Shown: positions 39,991 through 49,854, counted from the first letter of the stretch. The stretch is DNA of 64,000 bases from Zymomonas mobilis (GCF_006715975.1 NZ_VFOF01000001.1:630001-694000), one strand, 5' to 3'. Numbers and translations: made by a program. Notes: a model not told the origin generated them from the letters alone.

Positions 39991-40818
39991 ATGTTTTCTG
40001 CTGCTGATGAGAATATAAAACGTATTGCTGATGCCTTGGAACGGCTGGCTCCGCCGCCTGCTGTTTGGGCTGATCCTTTAACAGCACCAGCTTATATCTG
40101 GCGTGGTCAGAACTTGGTTGCCGCCCGCTCTTTTAAACCTTTTCCGCTTGCTTGTTTGACAGGCGTGGATGCGCAAAAAAAGGCATTGCTGGATAATACC
40201 GCGAGATTAGCCAATAATTTGGCCGCACATGATGTCTTGCTATGGGGAGCAAGAGGCAGCGGTAAATCGGCATTATGCAAATCAGTTGTCGGTGAGTTGC
40301 AACAAGAAGGCGCGGCTTTGGCTTTGATTGAGGTTGCTGGAGAGCGGGTTGATACTTTGCCAGAATTATTCGGCTATATCGCGGATCAACCACGGAGCTA
40401 TGTGTTGTTCGTTGATGACCTTGGTTTTGAAGAAGGCAGTTCCGCACCGCGTATTTTGCGATCTTTATTAGAAGGTGGCGCAGAAGCACGGCCTGCAAAT
40501 GCTCGTCTCTATGTGACGGCCAATCGCCGCCATATTATTGCACGCCAAGTTCAGGATACCGCGGAATCCTTTACCCGCGACAGTCTTGATGACCAGTTAG
40601 CTTTGGCTGACCGTTTTGGTCTCAATTTGGGTTTCCATGTATGCGACCAGAAAAACTATCTTGAAATGATACGGGGCTATGCTGCTCGTTTCGGATTAAA
40701 GCTGGATGAAGATCATGCTTTGTCTTGGGTTCGTTCCAGAAGTGGTTTGTCAGGCCGGATGGCATGGCAATATATTATTGAAATCGCCGGTGAGCAGGGA
40801 CGTAATATTTCGCTTTAA
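39991..40818 (+). CDS. DUF815-family AAA ATPase
   Basis: 275 residues from ATG 39991 (MFSAADENIKRIADALERLA); an earlier ATG at 39970 is in frame. Walker A GARGSGKSAL at about 86-95 and Walker B VLFVDDLGF near 140. The C-terminal part has the LADRFGLNLGF and LSGRMAWQY segments typical of DUF815. Family members in alphaproteobacteria are of unknown function. No signal peptide or membrane segments. Confidence 0.88.
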   Translation: MFSAADENIKRIADALERLAPPPAVWADPLTAPAYIWRGQNLVAARSFKPFPLACLTGVDAQKKALLDNTARLANNLAAHDVLLWGARGSGKSALCKSVVGELQQEGAALALIEVAGERVDTLPELFGYIADQPRSYVLFVDDLGFEEGSSAPRILRSLLEGGAEARPANARLYVTANRRHIIARQVQDTAESFTRDSLDDQLALADRFGLNLGFHVCDQKNYLEMIRGYAARFGLKLDEDHALSWVRSRSGLSGRMAWQYIIEIAGEQGRNISL

Positions 40819-41001
40819 TCCTTGATTTTGCATAAAAATCATATCCTTTTATTGTAAATGAAATCAGTTTCAGATGGGGTGTATCTCTAATATATGTCCT
40901 ATTTGGAATATTAATGTTTAAAAATATTTTTTTATGTAATTTTAGTATTTACATCTTCCTTTCGTGAGAATAAATTTTTATTTTTGCGAAGGGGGATAAC
41001 A

Positions 41002-42152
41002 ATGAGTGATACTAATTTATTTCGTCGCCATTTCATGCAACTTGCCGTAGGAGGTGTTGTTGCAGCCCCTTTTTGAATAACGCCTCTCTTTTGGCCGCTG
41101 CCCCTTCTTCCTCCAGCAGTTCTTTTGAAACACCCGAGACCCTTCTCAACAGCATAACCGACGGCGTTTATATTAATTACAATGAAAATCCTTTGGGGCC
41201 CTGCACGAAAGCTCGCGAGGTATTGGCAAAAACTATCCCGTTGAGTGGCCGTTACGGCATAGGATTTGGCGAAAGCATTGCTGAAATCGTTAGCCAACAA
41301 GAGCATGTTCCCGCAGATTATCTGCATTTTTTCGCTGGATCGACCGTTCCTCTCCATGCCGCTGCTATGGCTTTTTCTTCTAAAGATCGCGCAATTGCTT
41401 ATCCGTTTCCTACTTTCGATATTTTTTTCAAAGCGCCGAATGGAGAGATGTTTGCCCCTCTGAAACCTGTGCCGGTCAATGATAAGCATCAAGTCAGTAT
41501 GGCCGATTTGCTCGCTGCCGCCCCCAATGCCGGCCTCTATTATATTTGCAATCCGAATAACCCGACCGGTGTCGTAACCCCCATGCGCGACATCGAATGG
41601 TTATTGGCGCATAAGCCTGCTGGTTCCGTGGTGTTGGTGGATGAAGCCTATATTCATTATAGTGAGATGCCTTCGGCCATGTCGCTGGTGGCGCAAGGCA
41701 AAGACGTTGTTGTCCTGCGGACTTTCTCGAAAATTTATGGTTTGGCAGGGATGCGTTTGGGTTTTGCTGCTGCCCGTCCCGATTTGCTGGCAAAGCTGGC
41801 TTTTTTTGATACCAATAATCCACCGATGCCTGCTTTTGCAGCCGCCGAGGCCAGCCTTCTTGATCCTAAATTATTATCGGAGCGGAAAGCATACAACAAA
41901 GCCGTTCGTGATGATATTTTTGCTTGGTTATCGAAGCGCGGCTATAAATATACGCCATCTGAAGCATCTTTCTTCATGGTGCATGTTGGCGTGCCGGGAC
42001 AGCAGGTGACGGATGCTTTGAAAAAATACAAAGTCTTTATTTCTGGCACACGGCCACGTTATCCTGATTGGGTTCGTGTTTCTATTGGAACCTTTGCTGA
42101 AATGAATGTCTTTAAGGCTGCATTTGAAAAAGTTATGGCGTCGCTTTCCTAA
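41002..42152 (+). pseudogene. Tat-exported aminotransferase (HisC-like), frameshifted in its signal peptide
   Basis: ATG 41002 with GAAGGGGG upstream opens a twin-arginine signal peptide: MSDTNLFRRHFMQLAVGGVV then AAPF and a TGA stop at 41074. One extra base in the T5 run at 41070-41074 would continue as PFLNNASLLAAAPSS into the enzyme frame. The rest (to 42152, about 350 residues) is an intact fold-type I PLP aminotransferase: INYNENPLGPC, CNPNNPTGVV, VLVDEAYIHY, the lysine in TFSKIYGLAGMRLGF, and FISGTRPRYPDWVRVS. It resembles histidinol-phosphate aminotransferase. As written the mature enzyme would need a TTG start at 41073 and stay in the cytoplasm. Confidence 0.82.
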
Positions 42153-42250
42153 TTGAAGGGGCGCGTTTAGAAAAAACGACAAAAAAGACTGCACTCTTTT
42201 GGATTAAATTTTTATTCTTTTCTTATTGTAATATTTTCTCATTTTAAAAA

Positions 42251-42282
42251 GAAAAGGCCTTGTAAACCAAGGCCTTTTCTTC
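42251..42282. terminator. bidirectional terminator between convergent aminotransferase and chorismate mutase
   Basis: GAAAAGGCCTTG (42251-42262) pairs perfectly with CAAGGCCTTTTC (42268-42279) over a 5-nt loop. T-runs lie on both strands, serving both convergent genes. Confidence 0.9.
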
Positions 42283-42301
42283 CATCGCTTTTTTTATAAA
42301 G

Positions 42302-42604
42302 TTAGTTAGACCAGCTTTTTTCCATCTCATCTTTGATGAGACGGTGATGCCGGGTTGCTTCTTCGATCACCATTCGTAAAAAGCGCTCTGCAAAATCAGG
42401 ATTTAGTCCCGTTGATTCGGCTAACTGACGCAGTCGCTTGGCTTGTTCGGCTTCACGGGCAAGATCTGCAGGAGGAAGTTGTTTTTCGGCCTTGTAATAA
42501 CTGACATCTGAAGTAATCTTGAATCTCTCTGCCAACAGGCAGACGAGAGCCGTATCAATATTATCAATACTTTTGCGATAGCGCTGCAACCGATCATTGG
42601 GCAT
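42302..42604 (-). CDS. chorismate mutase (AroQ type)
   Basis: Chorismate to prephenate, first step to Phe and Tyr. 100 residues, all-helical AroQ fold: LQRYRKSIDNIDTALVCLLAERF, then AREAEQAKRLRQLAE and FLRMVIEEATRHH. Cytoplasmic (no signal peptide) and monofunctional, not fused to prephenate dehydratase or dehydrogenase. Divergent from the prenyl synthase gene with 115 nt between them. Confidence 0.9.
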   Translation of the reverse strand: MPNDRLQRYRKSIDNIDTALVCLLAERFKITSDVSYYKAEKQLPPADLAREAEQAKRLRQLAESTGLNPDFAERFLRMVIEEATRHHRLIKDEMEKSWSN

Positions 42605-42719
42605 AAATGAAAATCCTTAGTTATCGAAGCGATGGAGGTATCTTTTTGACGGTTGCAAACAAGTTGAGCAAGTGTCAACGCTTGTATTTCTTCATGCTTC
42701 ACAGTGCAGCTTTTTCAGC

Positions 42720-43733
42720 ATGACCGCTATTCAACCCGCCCCCGAGCAACATGCACCGGCATCATTGAAGCCGTTAATGCGTCTGGTGGCGTCCGATATG
42801 CAAGCTGTGAATGCGGTTATTCTTGACCGGATGCAAAGTGAAGTTCCTTTAATTCCCGAATTGGCAGGCCATCTGATTTCCAGCGGTGGCAAGCGGATGC
42901 GGCCTATGTTGATGCTGGCCTGTTCCCATCTCGTCGGTGAGCCGCGCGATATTCATTATAAATTGGCGGCGGCGATCGAATTTATTCACACCGCGACTTT
43001 GCTGCATGATGATGTGGTCGATCATAGCGATCTCCGCCGTGGGAAACGCACTGCCAATAATATCTGGGGCAATGGCCCGACTGTTCTGGTTGGTGATTTT
43101 TTATTAAGTCGTGCCTTTGAAATGATGGTGGAGTCAGGTTCTTTACGGGCGCTTGAAATTTTATCGAATGCCGCTGCCATCATTACTCAAGGTGAGGTTG
43201 ACCAGCTTGTTTCTCAATATCAGATAGAAACGGATGAAGCGCGTTATCTGTCGATTATTGGAGCAAAAACAGCGGTTTTATTTGCGGCATCCTGCCGTAT
43301 TGCCGCCGTTATGGCCGGATGTTCCGAAGGTCGAGAACAAAATCTTGCCGATTATGGGCAATATCTGGGGATAGCTTTTCAATTAACCGATGATGCCATT
43401 GACTATATGTCTGACAGCCAGACCATGGGGAAGGGCGTTGGCGATGATTTTCGCGATGGGAAAGTAACCTTACCCGTCATTCTTGCCTATCAGCGTGGTG
43501 AAAAGGATGACCGTGATTTTTGGCGTGAAGCCATTGAAGGTCGCCGTGTTGCTGACAGCGATCTCGACATTGCCAAAATGCTTTTAGTCAATACCGATGC
43601 CTTGGCCGATACTCTGGAACGGGCGCGTTTATATGGTGAAAAAGCTATAAATGCTTTGAAAGATTTCCCCGGTGGTACGGTAAAAGACGCGTTGATCGAG
43701 GCGGTCGAATTTACGATTGCCCGCGCATATTAA
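42720..43733 (+). CDS. ispB: octaprenyl/decaprenyl diphosphate synthase
   Basis: Makes the long prenyl chain of ubiquinone (chain length not readable). The start ATG 42720 gives 337 residues (MTAIQPAPEQHAPASLKPL); a GTG at 42672 would add 16 unlike residues. Both Asp-rich motifs are intact: LLHDDVVDHSDLRRGK and QLTDDAIDYMSD. SSGGKRMRPMLML is the isopentenyl diphosphate-binding block. No strong ribosome-binding site is seen upstream. Confidence 0.94.
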   Translation: MTAIQPAPEQHAPASLKPLMRLVASDMQAVNAVILDRMQSEVPLIPELAGHLISSGGKRMRPMLMLACSHLVGEPRDIHYKLAAAIEFIHTATLLHDDVVDHSDLRRGKRTANNIWGNGPTVLVGDFLLSRAFEMMVESGSLRALEILSNAAAIITQGEVDQLVSQYQIETDEARYLSIIGAKTAVLFAASCRIAAVMAGCSEGREQNLADYGQYLGIAFQLTDDAIDYMSDSQTMGKGVGDDFRDGKVTLPVILAYQRGEKDDRDFWREAIEGRRVADSDLDIAKMLLVNTDALADTLERARLYGEKAINALKDFPGGTVKDALIEAVEFTIARAY

Positions 43734-43771
43734 AAAAGAAGGAATATTCTGATAGTCGTAAAGCCTTCAAT

Positions 43772-46291
43772 ATGATGAAGAATAATGCCTTTCTTACAGA
43801 ATTGCCGGTCTCCCGTATTTTCGAGCCTTTGGCTGAAACACTACGCAAACGAAGCAATGTCGTTATTATCGCGCCCCCTGGTTCAGGAAAAACCACGGGT
43901 ATTGCCCCTGTTTTATTGCAGGAAGCTTGGTGTCAGGGGCAGGTTATCCTGCTGTCGCCGCGCCGTTTAGCCGCTAAAGCGGCGGCAGAAAGAATAGCGC
44001 AGATTATAGGAGAGCCTGTCGGGCAACAGGTCGGTTATGCGACCAGAATGGAATCCCGTCGGTCTGATAAAACCCGTATTTTAGTCGTGACCCAAGGGAT
44101 ATTCCGTCACCAGATCCAGCAAGACCCCGAATTAACAGGCATTTCAGCTGTTTTATTCGATGAAGTTCATGAACGGAGCCTCGATGGTGATTTTTCGCTG
44201 GCGCTGGCTCTAGACGTTCAATCTGTTCTACGACCAGATTTAAAATTGATCGCGATGTCCGCGACTATGGACGGCGCACGATTTTCTAATTTGATGGCTG
44301 AAGAGGAGGCTGGTGCTGCACCTGTTTTAGAAAGCCAAGGCCGCAGCTATCCTTTACATTATTATTATGAAGGCCGCCGTTCGGATTTATCCATCGAACA
44401 AAATATGGCGGCTGTTATCAAACGCGCCTTACAGGAAAATGAAGGCGGTATTCTTGCCTTTTTACCGGGTATCGCCGAAATAGAGCGCACCGCTGCGCTG
44501 TTAAGCAATTTGCCGTCTGATATTTCTCTTTTCCGTTTACATAGCACAGTTGATCACCGCGAACAGAATGGCGCCATACGTCCTGCACCGAAAGGATGCC
44601 GGAAAGTTGTTTTGGCCAGTGCCATTGCCGAAACTAGCCTGACATTAGACGGTATCCGTATCGTGGTGGATTCCGGTTTGACAAGGCGCGCGCGTTACGA
44701 TCATCAATCGGGTTTAACGCGTTTAGTGACGGAAAGAGTTAGTCGCGCATCGGCAGAACAACGCGCTGGTCGTGCCGGTCGGCAAGATGTGGGCTATGTG
44801 TGGCGGCTATGGGAAGAAGCCGCACAAACTGGGTTGTCGCCTTATGATCCGCCCGAAATTACGCAAGCAGACTTGTCGGCTTTAACGCTCGATTGTGCCT
44901 TATGGGGGGTAGCCCATCCAAAGCAATTGCGTTGGATTGATACACCGCCCGAAAAAGCCGTCGAAGAAGCGCATAACCGATTACAAAATTTACAGGCGAT
45001 TTCTTCCGATAAGCGTCCTTTGCCGCATGGTCATGATCTAGCTGCGCTGCCTATGCCGTTGCCCTTGGGGCATATGATATTGAAGGCGAAAGAAAAAGGA
45101 TTGGGTGCTTTTGCCGTTGATGTTGCTGTCTTGCTTTCAGAACGGGGCGTCGGCGGCCTCGATCTTGATATCGAAAGCCGCTTGAATCGCTTTTATCGTG
45201 ATAATTCGCCACGTTCACAAAAAGCCCGCCAGCTTGCCAATCGGTGGAGAAAACTGGTTGGCCTGAATAATGCTGGCATATCCCAAAATTATATGGGTGA
45301 GGGAGATGTGGGTGCTTGTGTTGCCTTAGCCTTTCCCGATCGGGTGGCCAAAAGGCGTGATAGCAAGGGAGAGCAATGGATTTCTGTCGGCGGACGGGGA
45401 TTCTGGTTAGATCCTTTGTCGCCTTTGGCAAAAAACGAATGGCTTGCCGTGGCTGAAGCACAGGGAGCTGCGCAATCGGCTCGTATTATGTCGACGGCCG
45501 CTTTGGAAAAAGATCAGATTAATGCTCTTTTTGCCGAACAGATTGTTGTTGAACAAAATGTCCGCTTTAATTTTGAAATAAAAGGTGTCGAGACGGAACG
45601 GGTTCAGCGTTTAGGGGCAATTATTTTAAGTCGAGGACAAGATGATTCCCCCGACGAAGAAACTATCGCTTCAGTTTTGATGGATGCTATCCGACAATAT
45701 GGGCTTGATATTTTGCCATGGTCTGAAACGGCGCTTTCCTTACGGGAAAGATGGGCATTTGTCATGGCACATCAATCGGACAAAAACGCCAACTTTGAAT
45801 ATGATCTAAGCGATGATGCTCTTTTGGAAAAAGCGGAAGAGTGGCTTTATCCTCTTTTAATCGGATGCCGCCGGCTGGATCGAATAAAGTCTGGTGATTT
45901 GTCGCAAGCTTTGGAAAACATATTGGGATGGCACGGTAAGCAGCAACTCGATTCATGGGCGCCTGCTCGGCTGACAACCCCTGCAGGTAGTAGCCATGTA
46001 ATCGACTATAAAGATGCAGATGTTCCCGCCGTTGAAGTCCGCCCACAAGCTTTATTCGGCATAAAAAAACATCCAATGTTATTAAATGGGCAGGTGCCTT
46101 TGGTTTTAAGGCTGGTGTCGCCTGCCGGACGACCTATCCAGACAACAAAGAATTTACCCGATTTTTGGACGGGTAGCTGGAGCATGGTCGCAAAAGAAAT
46201 GCGTGGCCGATACCCCCGTCACCCTTGGCCGGAAGATCCCGCCGCCGCCGAACCTACCTTGCGCACCCAAAAAGGCCGCAAGGTCTATTAA
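43772..46291 (+). CDS. hrpB: ATP-dependent helicase HrpB
   Basis: DExH-box helicase of the HrpB family; role in bacteria is unclear, possibly RNA processing. 839 residues, normal length. P-loop APPGSGKTT at 34-42, DEVH at 130-133, motif III SATMDG, and motif VI SAEQRAGRAGR. The HrpB-specific C-terminal domain with a KKHPMLLNGQVPLVLRLVSP segment follows. The gene starts 38 nt after ispB. Confidence 0.94.
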   Translation: MMKNNAFLTELPVSRIFEPLAETLRKRSNVVIIAPPGSGKTTGIAPVLLQEAWCQGQVILLSPRRLAAKAAAERIAQIIGEPVGQQVGYATRMESRRSDKTRILVVTQGIFRHQIQQDPELTGISAVLFDEVHERSLDGDFSLALALDVQSVLRPDLKLIAMSATMDGARFSNLMAEEEAGAAPVLESQGRSYPLHYYYEGRRSDLSIEQNMAAVIKRALQENEGGILAFLPGIAEIERTAALLSNLPSDISLFRLHSTVDHREQNGAIRPAPKGCRKVVLASAIAETSLTLDGIRIVVDSGLTRRARYDHQSGLTRLVTERVSRASAEQRAGRAGRQDVGYVWRLWEEAAQTGLSPYDPPEITQADLSALTLDCALWGVAHPKQLRWIDTPPEKAVEEAHNRLQNLQAISSDKRPLPHGHDLAALPMPLPLGHMILKAKEKGLGAFAVDVAVLLSERGVGGLDLDIESRLNRFYRDNSPRSQKARQLANRWRKLVGLNNAGISQNYMGEGDVGACVALAFPDRVAKRRDSKGEQWISVGGRGFWLDPLSPLAKNEWLAVAEAQGAAQSARIMSTAALEKDQINALFAEQIVVEQNVRFNFEIKGVETERVQRLGAIILSRGQDDSPDEETIASVLMDAIRQYGLDILPWSETALSLRERWAFVMAHQSDKNANFEYDLSDDALLEKAEEWLYPLLIGCRRLDRIKSGDLSQALENILGWHGKQQLDSWAPARLTTPAGSSHVIDYKDADVPAVEVRPQALFGIKKHPMLLNGQVPLVLRLVSPAGRPIQTTKNLPDFWTGSWSMVAKEMRGRYPRHPWPEDPAAAEPTLRTQKGRKVY

Positions 46292-46375
46292 TCGGTTATA
46301 TATACAGAGCATCAAAATGCGTTTTGATAGGGTATTTAGAATACGGTATTTATGGGGGGGCGATACTATGTCCCC

Positions 46376-46407
46376 ATTTTTTTGATGGTTACCCTTTATC
46401 AAAAAAT
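46376..46407. terminator. inverted repeat between convergent hrpB and MFS gene
   Basis: ATTTTTTTGAT (46376-46386) and ATCAAAAAAT (46398-46407) form a stem with T and A runs on both sides, suiting termination in both directions. A second small stem ATCAAAA/TTTTGAT lies at 46311-46328. Confidence 0.6.
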
Positions 46408-46413
46408 GCTGTT

Positions 46414-47676
46414 TTAGGGCTGTTTCGCAGTAGTGATATTTCGTCGGATTAAGATTGTTGCGAGAATAGCCGCAATAGCCAAGAGGCAAGACGTATAGGC
46501 GATAAGTCTTGGCCAGCCACCTGATGTCCAGAATATGCCGCCAAGAGATCCAAAAATGCTGGAACCCATATAGTAGCAGAGAAGATAAAGGGATGTGGCA
46601 TGCCCTTTATTTTGCAATGCTAACTGTCCGACCCAGCCGCTGGCGATGGAATGGATCGTAAAAAATCCGGTCGTAAAGATAAAAACGCCGATAACCATGA
46701 AGGGGAGATGATTATTCAAGGTCAACCACATACCTGAAACCATGATAGCGAGGCCTGCAATCATAACGGGACCCCGACCGACTTTATCCGACCATGAACC
46801 CGCGGTAGGTGACGCAACCATACCGGAAATATAAGAGAGAAAAATAAAGCTGATTTGTGATGATGACAGTGAGAAGGGCGGAATAGCCAAACGGAAATCA
46901 ATATAATTGAAAATCGTGATAAAGCTGCCCACTGCAAGGCCACCGATAGCGAAAAGTAGAAACATACCAGAACGAGTAATATGTTGAGACCATGCATTCG
47001 CGTGGTATTTAATGTCAAAGCGAGCATTTTTGATAAAGTTTTTAGAATCCGGCAAGCAAAGCCCGAAGACGATAGCGGCCAAAAGGTCAACACTGCCCAA
47101 AATACCGAGTGCGATTTGCCAAGTGGTAAACTCGGTTAAGATTCCAACGGCGACACGGCCAAACATACCACCAAAGGCTGTACCGCCGACATAAATCCCC
47201 ATGGCATAGCCCAGATTTTTGGGATGTATTTCTTCTGATAAATAAGCCATTGCCACAGCGGGAACCCCGCCAAGGACAAAACCTTCAAAGGCGCGGGCTA
47301 TCAGAAAAACATCCCATGAGGGCAAAAAAGCAGCAAAGATATTCATGAAGGAAGCCGATGCCATCGAAAAGAACATAATGCCTTTTCGTCCAAGGCTTTC
47401 TGCCGTGGCACCGGAGCAAAAAATGGATATTGCTAGAAAACCCGTGGTTAGCGAAATTGCAAAAGAGCTTTCGGTAACGCTCACATGAAAATAATGAGTC
47501 AGTTCGGGAAGAATGGGTTGAACGCAGTATAAAAGCGAAAAGGTAATGAAGCCGACCAAAAACATAGCAAAGCTGGTCACAAGGTAGTTTTTGCTGCCTC
47601 GTTCTGTCCAGATAGAGCCTTCTCTTTTGGAGTGAGGTAAAGCGGTTTCGGCGTCTTGGCTTTTGATGCTGCCCAT
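46414..47676 (-). CDS. MFS transporter, YnfM-like
   Basis: 420 residues with 12 predicted membrane segments. After a charged ~25-residue N-terminus comes FLVGFITFSLLYCVQPILPEL, then the MFS motif-A-like ATAESLGRKGIMFFSM and SDKVGRGPVMIAGL in the second half. Similarity is to the YnfM/arabinose-efflux branch of MFS exporters. Substrate unknown. It lies downstream of sucD on the same strand but over 200 nt away, so it is probably separate. Confidence 0.87.
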   Translation of the reverse strand: MGSIKSQDAETALPHSKREGSIWTERGSKNYLVTSFAMFLVGFITFSLLYCVQPILPELTHYFHVSVTESSFAISLTTGFLAISIFCSGATAESLGRKGIMFFSMASASFMNIFAAFLPSWDVFLIARAFEGFVLGGVPAVAMAYLSEEIHPKNLGYAMGIYVGGTAFGGMFGRVAVGILTEFTTWQIALGILGSVDLLAAIVFGLCLPDSKNFIKNARFDIKYHANAWSQHITRSGMFLLFAIGGLAVGSFITIFNYIDFRLAIPPFSLSSSQISFIFLSYISGMVASPTAGSWSDKVGRGPVMIAGLAIMVSGMWLTLNNHLPFMVIGVFIFTTGFFTIHSIASGWVGQLALQNKGHATSLYLLCYYMGSSIFGSLGGIFWTSGGWPRLIAYTSCLLAIAAILATILIRRNITTAKQP

Positions 47677-47811
47677 TTCGTCCCTCGTTCAGGAATTGAT
47701 GCCGTCTGATAACAGGCTCATTTATTTGGAACGGGCGAAAATAGAAGTATCTGGGTAGGGCGCCAATTGTAATATTGAATAGATTTTGATTTAATTTTTT
47801 TTCAAATAACC

Positions 47812-47860
47812 TATGGCTGATAAATAAAAAATAACAATTATTGATTAAAAATCAGCCATA
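47812..47860. repeat. inverted repeat behind sucD
   Basis: TATGGCTGAT (47812-47821) and ATCAGCCATA (47851-47860) are perfectly complementary with a 29-nt AT-rich spacer. It lies 41 nt after the sucD stop and may be a sucD transcript end or an operator for the MFS gene. The rest of 47677-47900 is AT-rich with no gene. Confidence 0.45.
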
Positions 47861-47900
47861 TAGTTTTAATTATGCTCTTTGTAAAAAGGGCTGACCTGTA

Positions 47901-48785
47901 TTATTTTTTCAATAAATTGAAAAGGGTATGGCCGATTTTGGACGGGTCAGGGGTCATCGCAATGCCTGCGGCTTCCATGGCTTCTATCTTGGCAGCGGCA
48001 CTGCCAGAATGACCGGAAACAATAGCGCCAGCATGTCCCATATGCCGCCCCGGAGGCGCTGAAACACCAGCGATAAATCCGGCAATAGGTTTTTTCCGAC
48101 CTTTTTTAGCCTGTTCTTTCAAAAATTCGGCGGCATCTTCTTCGTCAGATCCACCAATTTCGCCGATCATGATGATGGATTCCGTTTCATCGTCATCCAA
48201 AAACATGTCCAGAATATCGATAAAATTGGTGCCATTAACCGGATCACCACCGATACCGACCGCGGTTGACTGGCCTAGTCCAAGCTGGCTAGTCTGGAAA
48301 ACAGCTTCATAAGTCAGTGTGCCTGAACGGCTAACAATACCAACCGAGCCTTTTTTGAAAATACCCCCCGGCATAATACCAATGCGGGCAGAATTAGGGG
48401 TCAATAATCCCGGACTGTTAGGGCCCACAAGACGGGATTTCGATCCGCTTAAGGCGCGTTTGACCCGCACCATATCCAAGATCGGAATACCTTCCGTCAC
48501 GGTGACGATCAGTGGAATTTCAGCATCAATGGCTTCCAAAATGGCATCACCTGCAAAAGCAGGTGGCACAAAAATCATAGAAGCGTCTGCGCCGGTTTTT
48601 TGTTTTGCTTCGGCTACCGAATTGAAAATCGGCAGATCTAGATGCGTTTGCCCGCCTTTACCCGGGGTAACACCACCGACCATCTTTGTCCCATAGGCCA
48701 GAGATTGGGCTGTATGATGGCTGCCTTGCTGGCCAGTGATGCCTTGCGTAATGACTTTGGTTGTCGCATTGGCAAGAATCGACAT
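47901..48785 (-). CDS. sucD: succinyl-CoA synthetase alpha subunit
   Basis: Alpha subunit of the ADP/GDP-forming ligase. 294 residues with CoA-binding [26 protein letters not shown] and the phospho-histidine H251 in [12 protein letters not shown]. sucC, which normally precedes it, is not in the window; the genes upstream on this strand are sdhD- and sdhC-like instead. Confidence 0.95.
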   Translation of the reverse strand: MSILANATTKVITQGITGQQGSHHTAQSLAYGTKMVGGVTPGKGGQTHLDLPIFNSVAEAKQKTGADASMIFVPPAFAGDAILEAIDAEIPLIVTVTEGIPILDMVRVKRALSGSKSRLVGPNSPGLLTPNSARIGIMPGGIFKKGSVGIVSRSGTLTYEAVFQTSQLGLGQSTAVGIGGDPVNGTNFIDILDMFLDDDETESIIMIGEIGGSDEEDAAEFLKEQAKKGRKKPIAGFIAGVSAPPGRHMGHAGAIVSGHSGSAAAKIEAMEAAGIAMTPDPSKIGHTLFNLLKK

Positions 48786-48883
48786 CTGTTCTTTTCTCCT
48801 GACCCATATGGGTCTGCGGTCTGTTCACAGACCCCTTGTTAATATTTTTTCGTAATAAAGAATTAGGAATAGACGATTGATAA

Positions 48884-49267
48884 TTAGCTTACAGCTGAAT
48901 GGAAAGCTATTTTAAGAACCGAGAATATAGCAAGACTACCAAAAATAATCATATAAAAATAGGTAAGTATTTGTAGATAAATACCTGTTTTTGGAAAGTG
49001 ATCATTCGAAAATAGTTTGTCGATGAAAAAGCGGGCATAGCCATAAGTTGAAAAGGCCAGAAAAATCATCGGCAGGGCGACGATCGTCTGGGATATCCAC
49101 CGTCTGATGACGTTAAAATCGTAGACCGGCAATTCAAGAAAAGAAACCGTCAGCCAGATATATAATAAGACATTGGCGGCAGCGGTGAGCTTTTTATAAA
49201 AATCGGCTTTGTTGATATCCCGATAGCGGTGGGTTCCGGATAACGGGCTGTCATTATAAGAAGTCAT
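48884..49267 (-). CDS. sdhD: SdhD-like membrane anchor, apparently without heme ligand
   Basis: 127 residues, three predicted membrane segments. The frame matches alphaproteobacterial SdhD at both ends (GTHRYRDINK for GTHHW; IFSVLKIAF at the end). In the middle, where SdhD has FYHAALGLQVVIEDY, this protein reads AFSTYGYARFFIDKL. The heme-ligand His (E. coli His71) falls on F72, and the quinone-site Tyr (E. coli Tyr83) on K84, by eye alignment. sdhA and sdhB are not adjacent. It starts 2 nt after the SdhC-like gene. Confidence 0.75.
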   Translation of the reverse strand: MTSYNDSPLSGTHRYRDINKADFYKKLTAAANVLLYIWLTVSFLELPVYDFNVIRRWISQTIVALPMIFLAFSTYGYARFFIDKLFSNDHFPKTGIYLQILTYFYMIIFGSLAIFSVLKIAFHSAVS

Positions 49268-49269
49268 AA

Positions 49270-49695
49270 TTACGCCCCAAGAAAAATAATGCCCCAGACA
49301 AGAAAAGTCAGAATAAAGGCCGCCATATTAGTGGCGGAATAAAAAAAATAATTTTTGTAAAGGGACGGGCTTTGCAGTCGTTTAAGGGTATTAAGCCTTA
49401 TTACAGACATGACATGGTAGAAAAAACACCATGTCAGAATGACCCCTATAATACGGCTGATTATATTAACAGAAAAGGCAAAGCTATTTTTGTCGGAGCA
49501 GTGAATGGCGTAATGCCAGAAAAGCGCATAATTTTCAGGACTGCTTGCTACTGCTAATAACCATAGGGTAAAAAGCGGAAAACCGATAAAAGCGATTGCC
49601 AGTGCTGTTAAGCGATGCAACAAAGCCGCCGTTCTTTGAAAGTCGGGCGATGCTGTCTTGCGGGAAGGGGAAGAAGAAGCCGTCGACCGAGCCAC
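49270..49695 (-). CDS. sdhC: SdhC-like cytochrome b556 subunit, degenerate
   Basis: 141 residues from a GTG start; a Ser-rich N-terminus, then LLHRLTALAIAFIGFPLFTLW and WLLAVASSPENYALFWHYAIH as in SdhC, with a last segment like the family's. H94 in FFYHVMSVIRL corresponds to the heme ligand His84 of E. coli, but the following RH is RL. R28 of the quinone site is kept while the Ser before it is Ala (A24). It stands directly before the SdhD-like gene, without sdhA or sdhB. Function of the pair is uncertain. Confidence 0.75.
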   Translation of the reverse strand: MARSTASSSPSRKTASPDFQRTAALLHRLTALAIAFIGFPLFTLWLLAVASSPENYALFWHYAIHCSDKNSFAFSVNIISRIIGVILTWCFFYHVMSVIRLNTLKRLQSPSLYKNYFFYSATNMAAFILTFLVWGIIFLGA

Positions 49696-49854
49696 AAGAA
49701 ATACTCCGATTAAACTGGGGAAATATCAAAAAATGTCTTTTAGCTGATAGATGATATCACGCAAAGGATGAACTGTTTAAATTTTTAAAACACAACAAAA
49801 TAGAAAAAGGATGGATTGGGCGCCATGGGTAACAGAAAACAAGGGAATGGAGAT

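Noticed and set aside
40932-41492. 186-codon frame antisense to the aminotransferase
   Set aside because: Shadow of the coding strand and crosses the promoter region.
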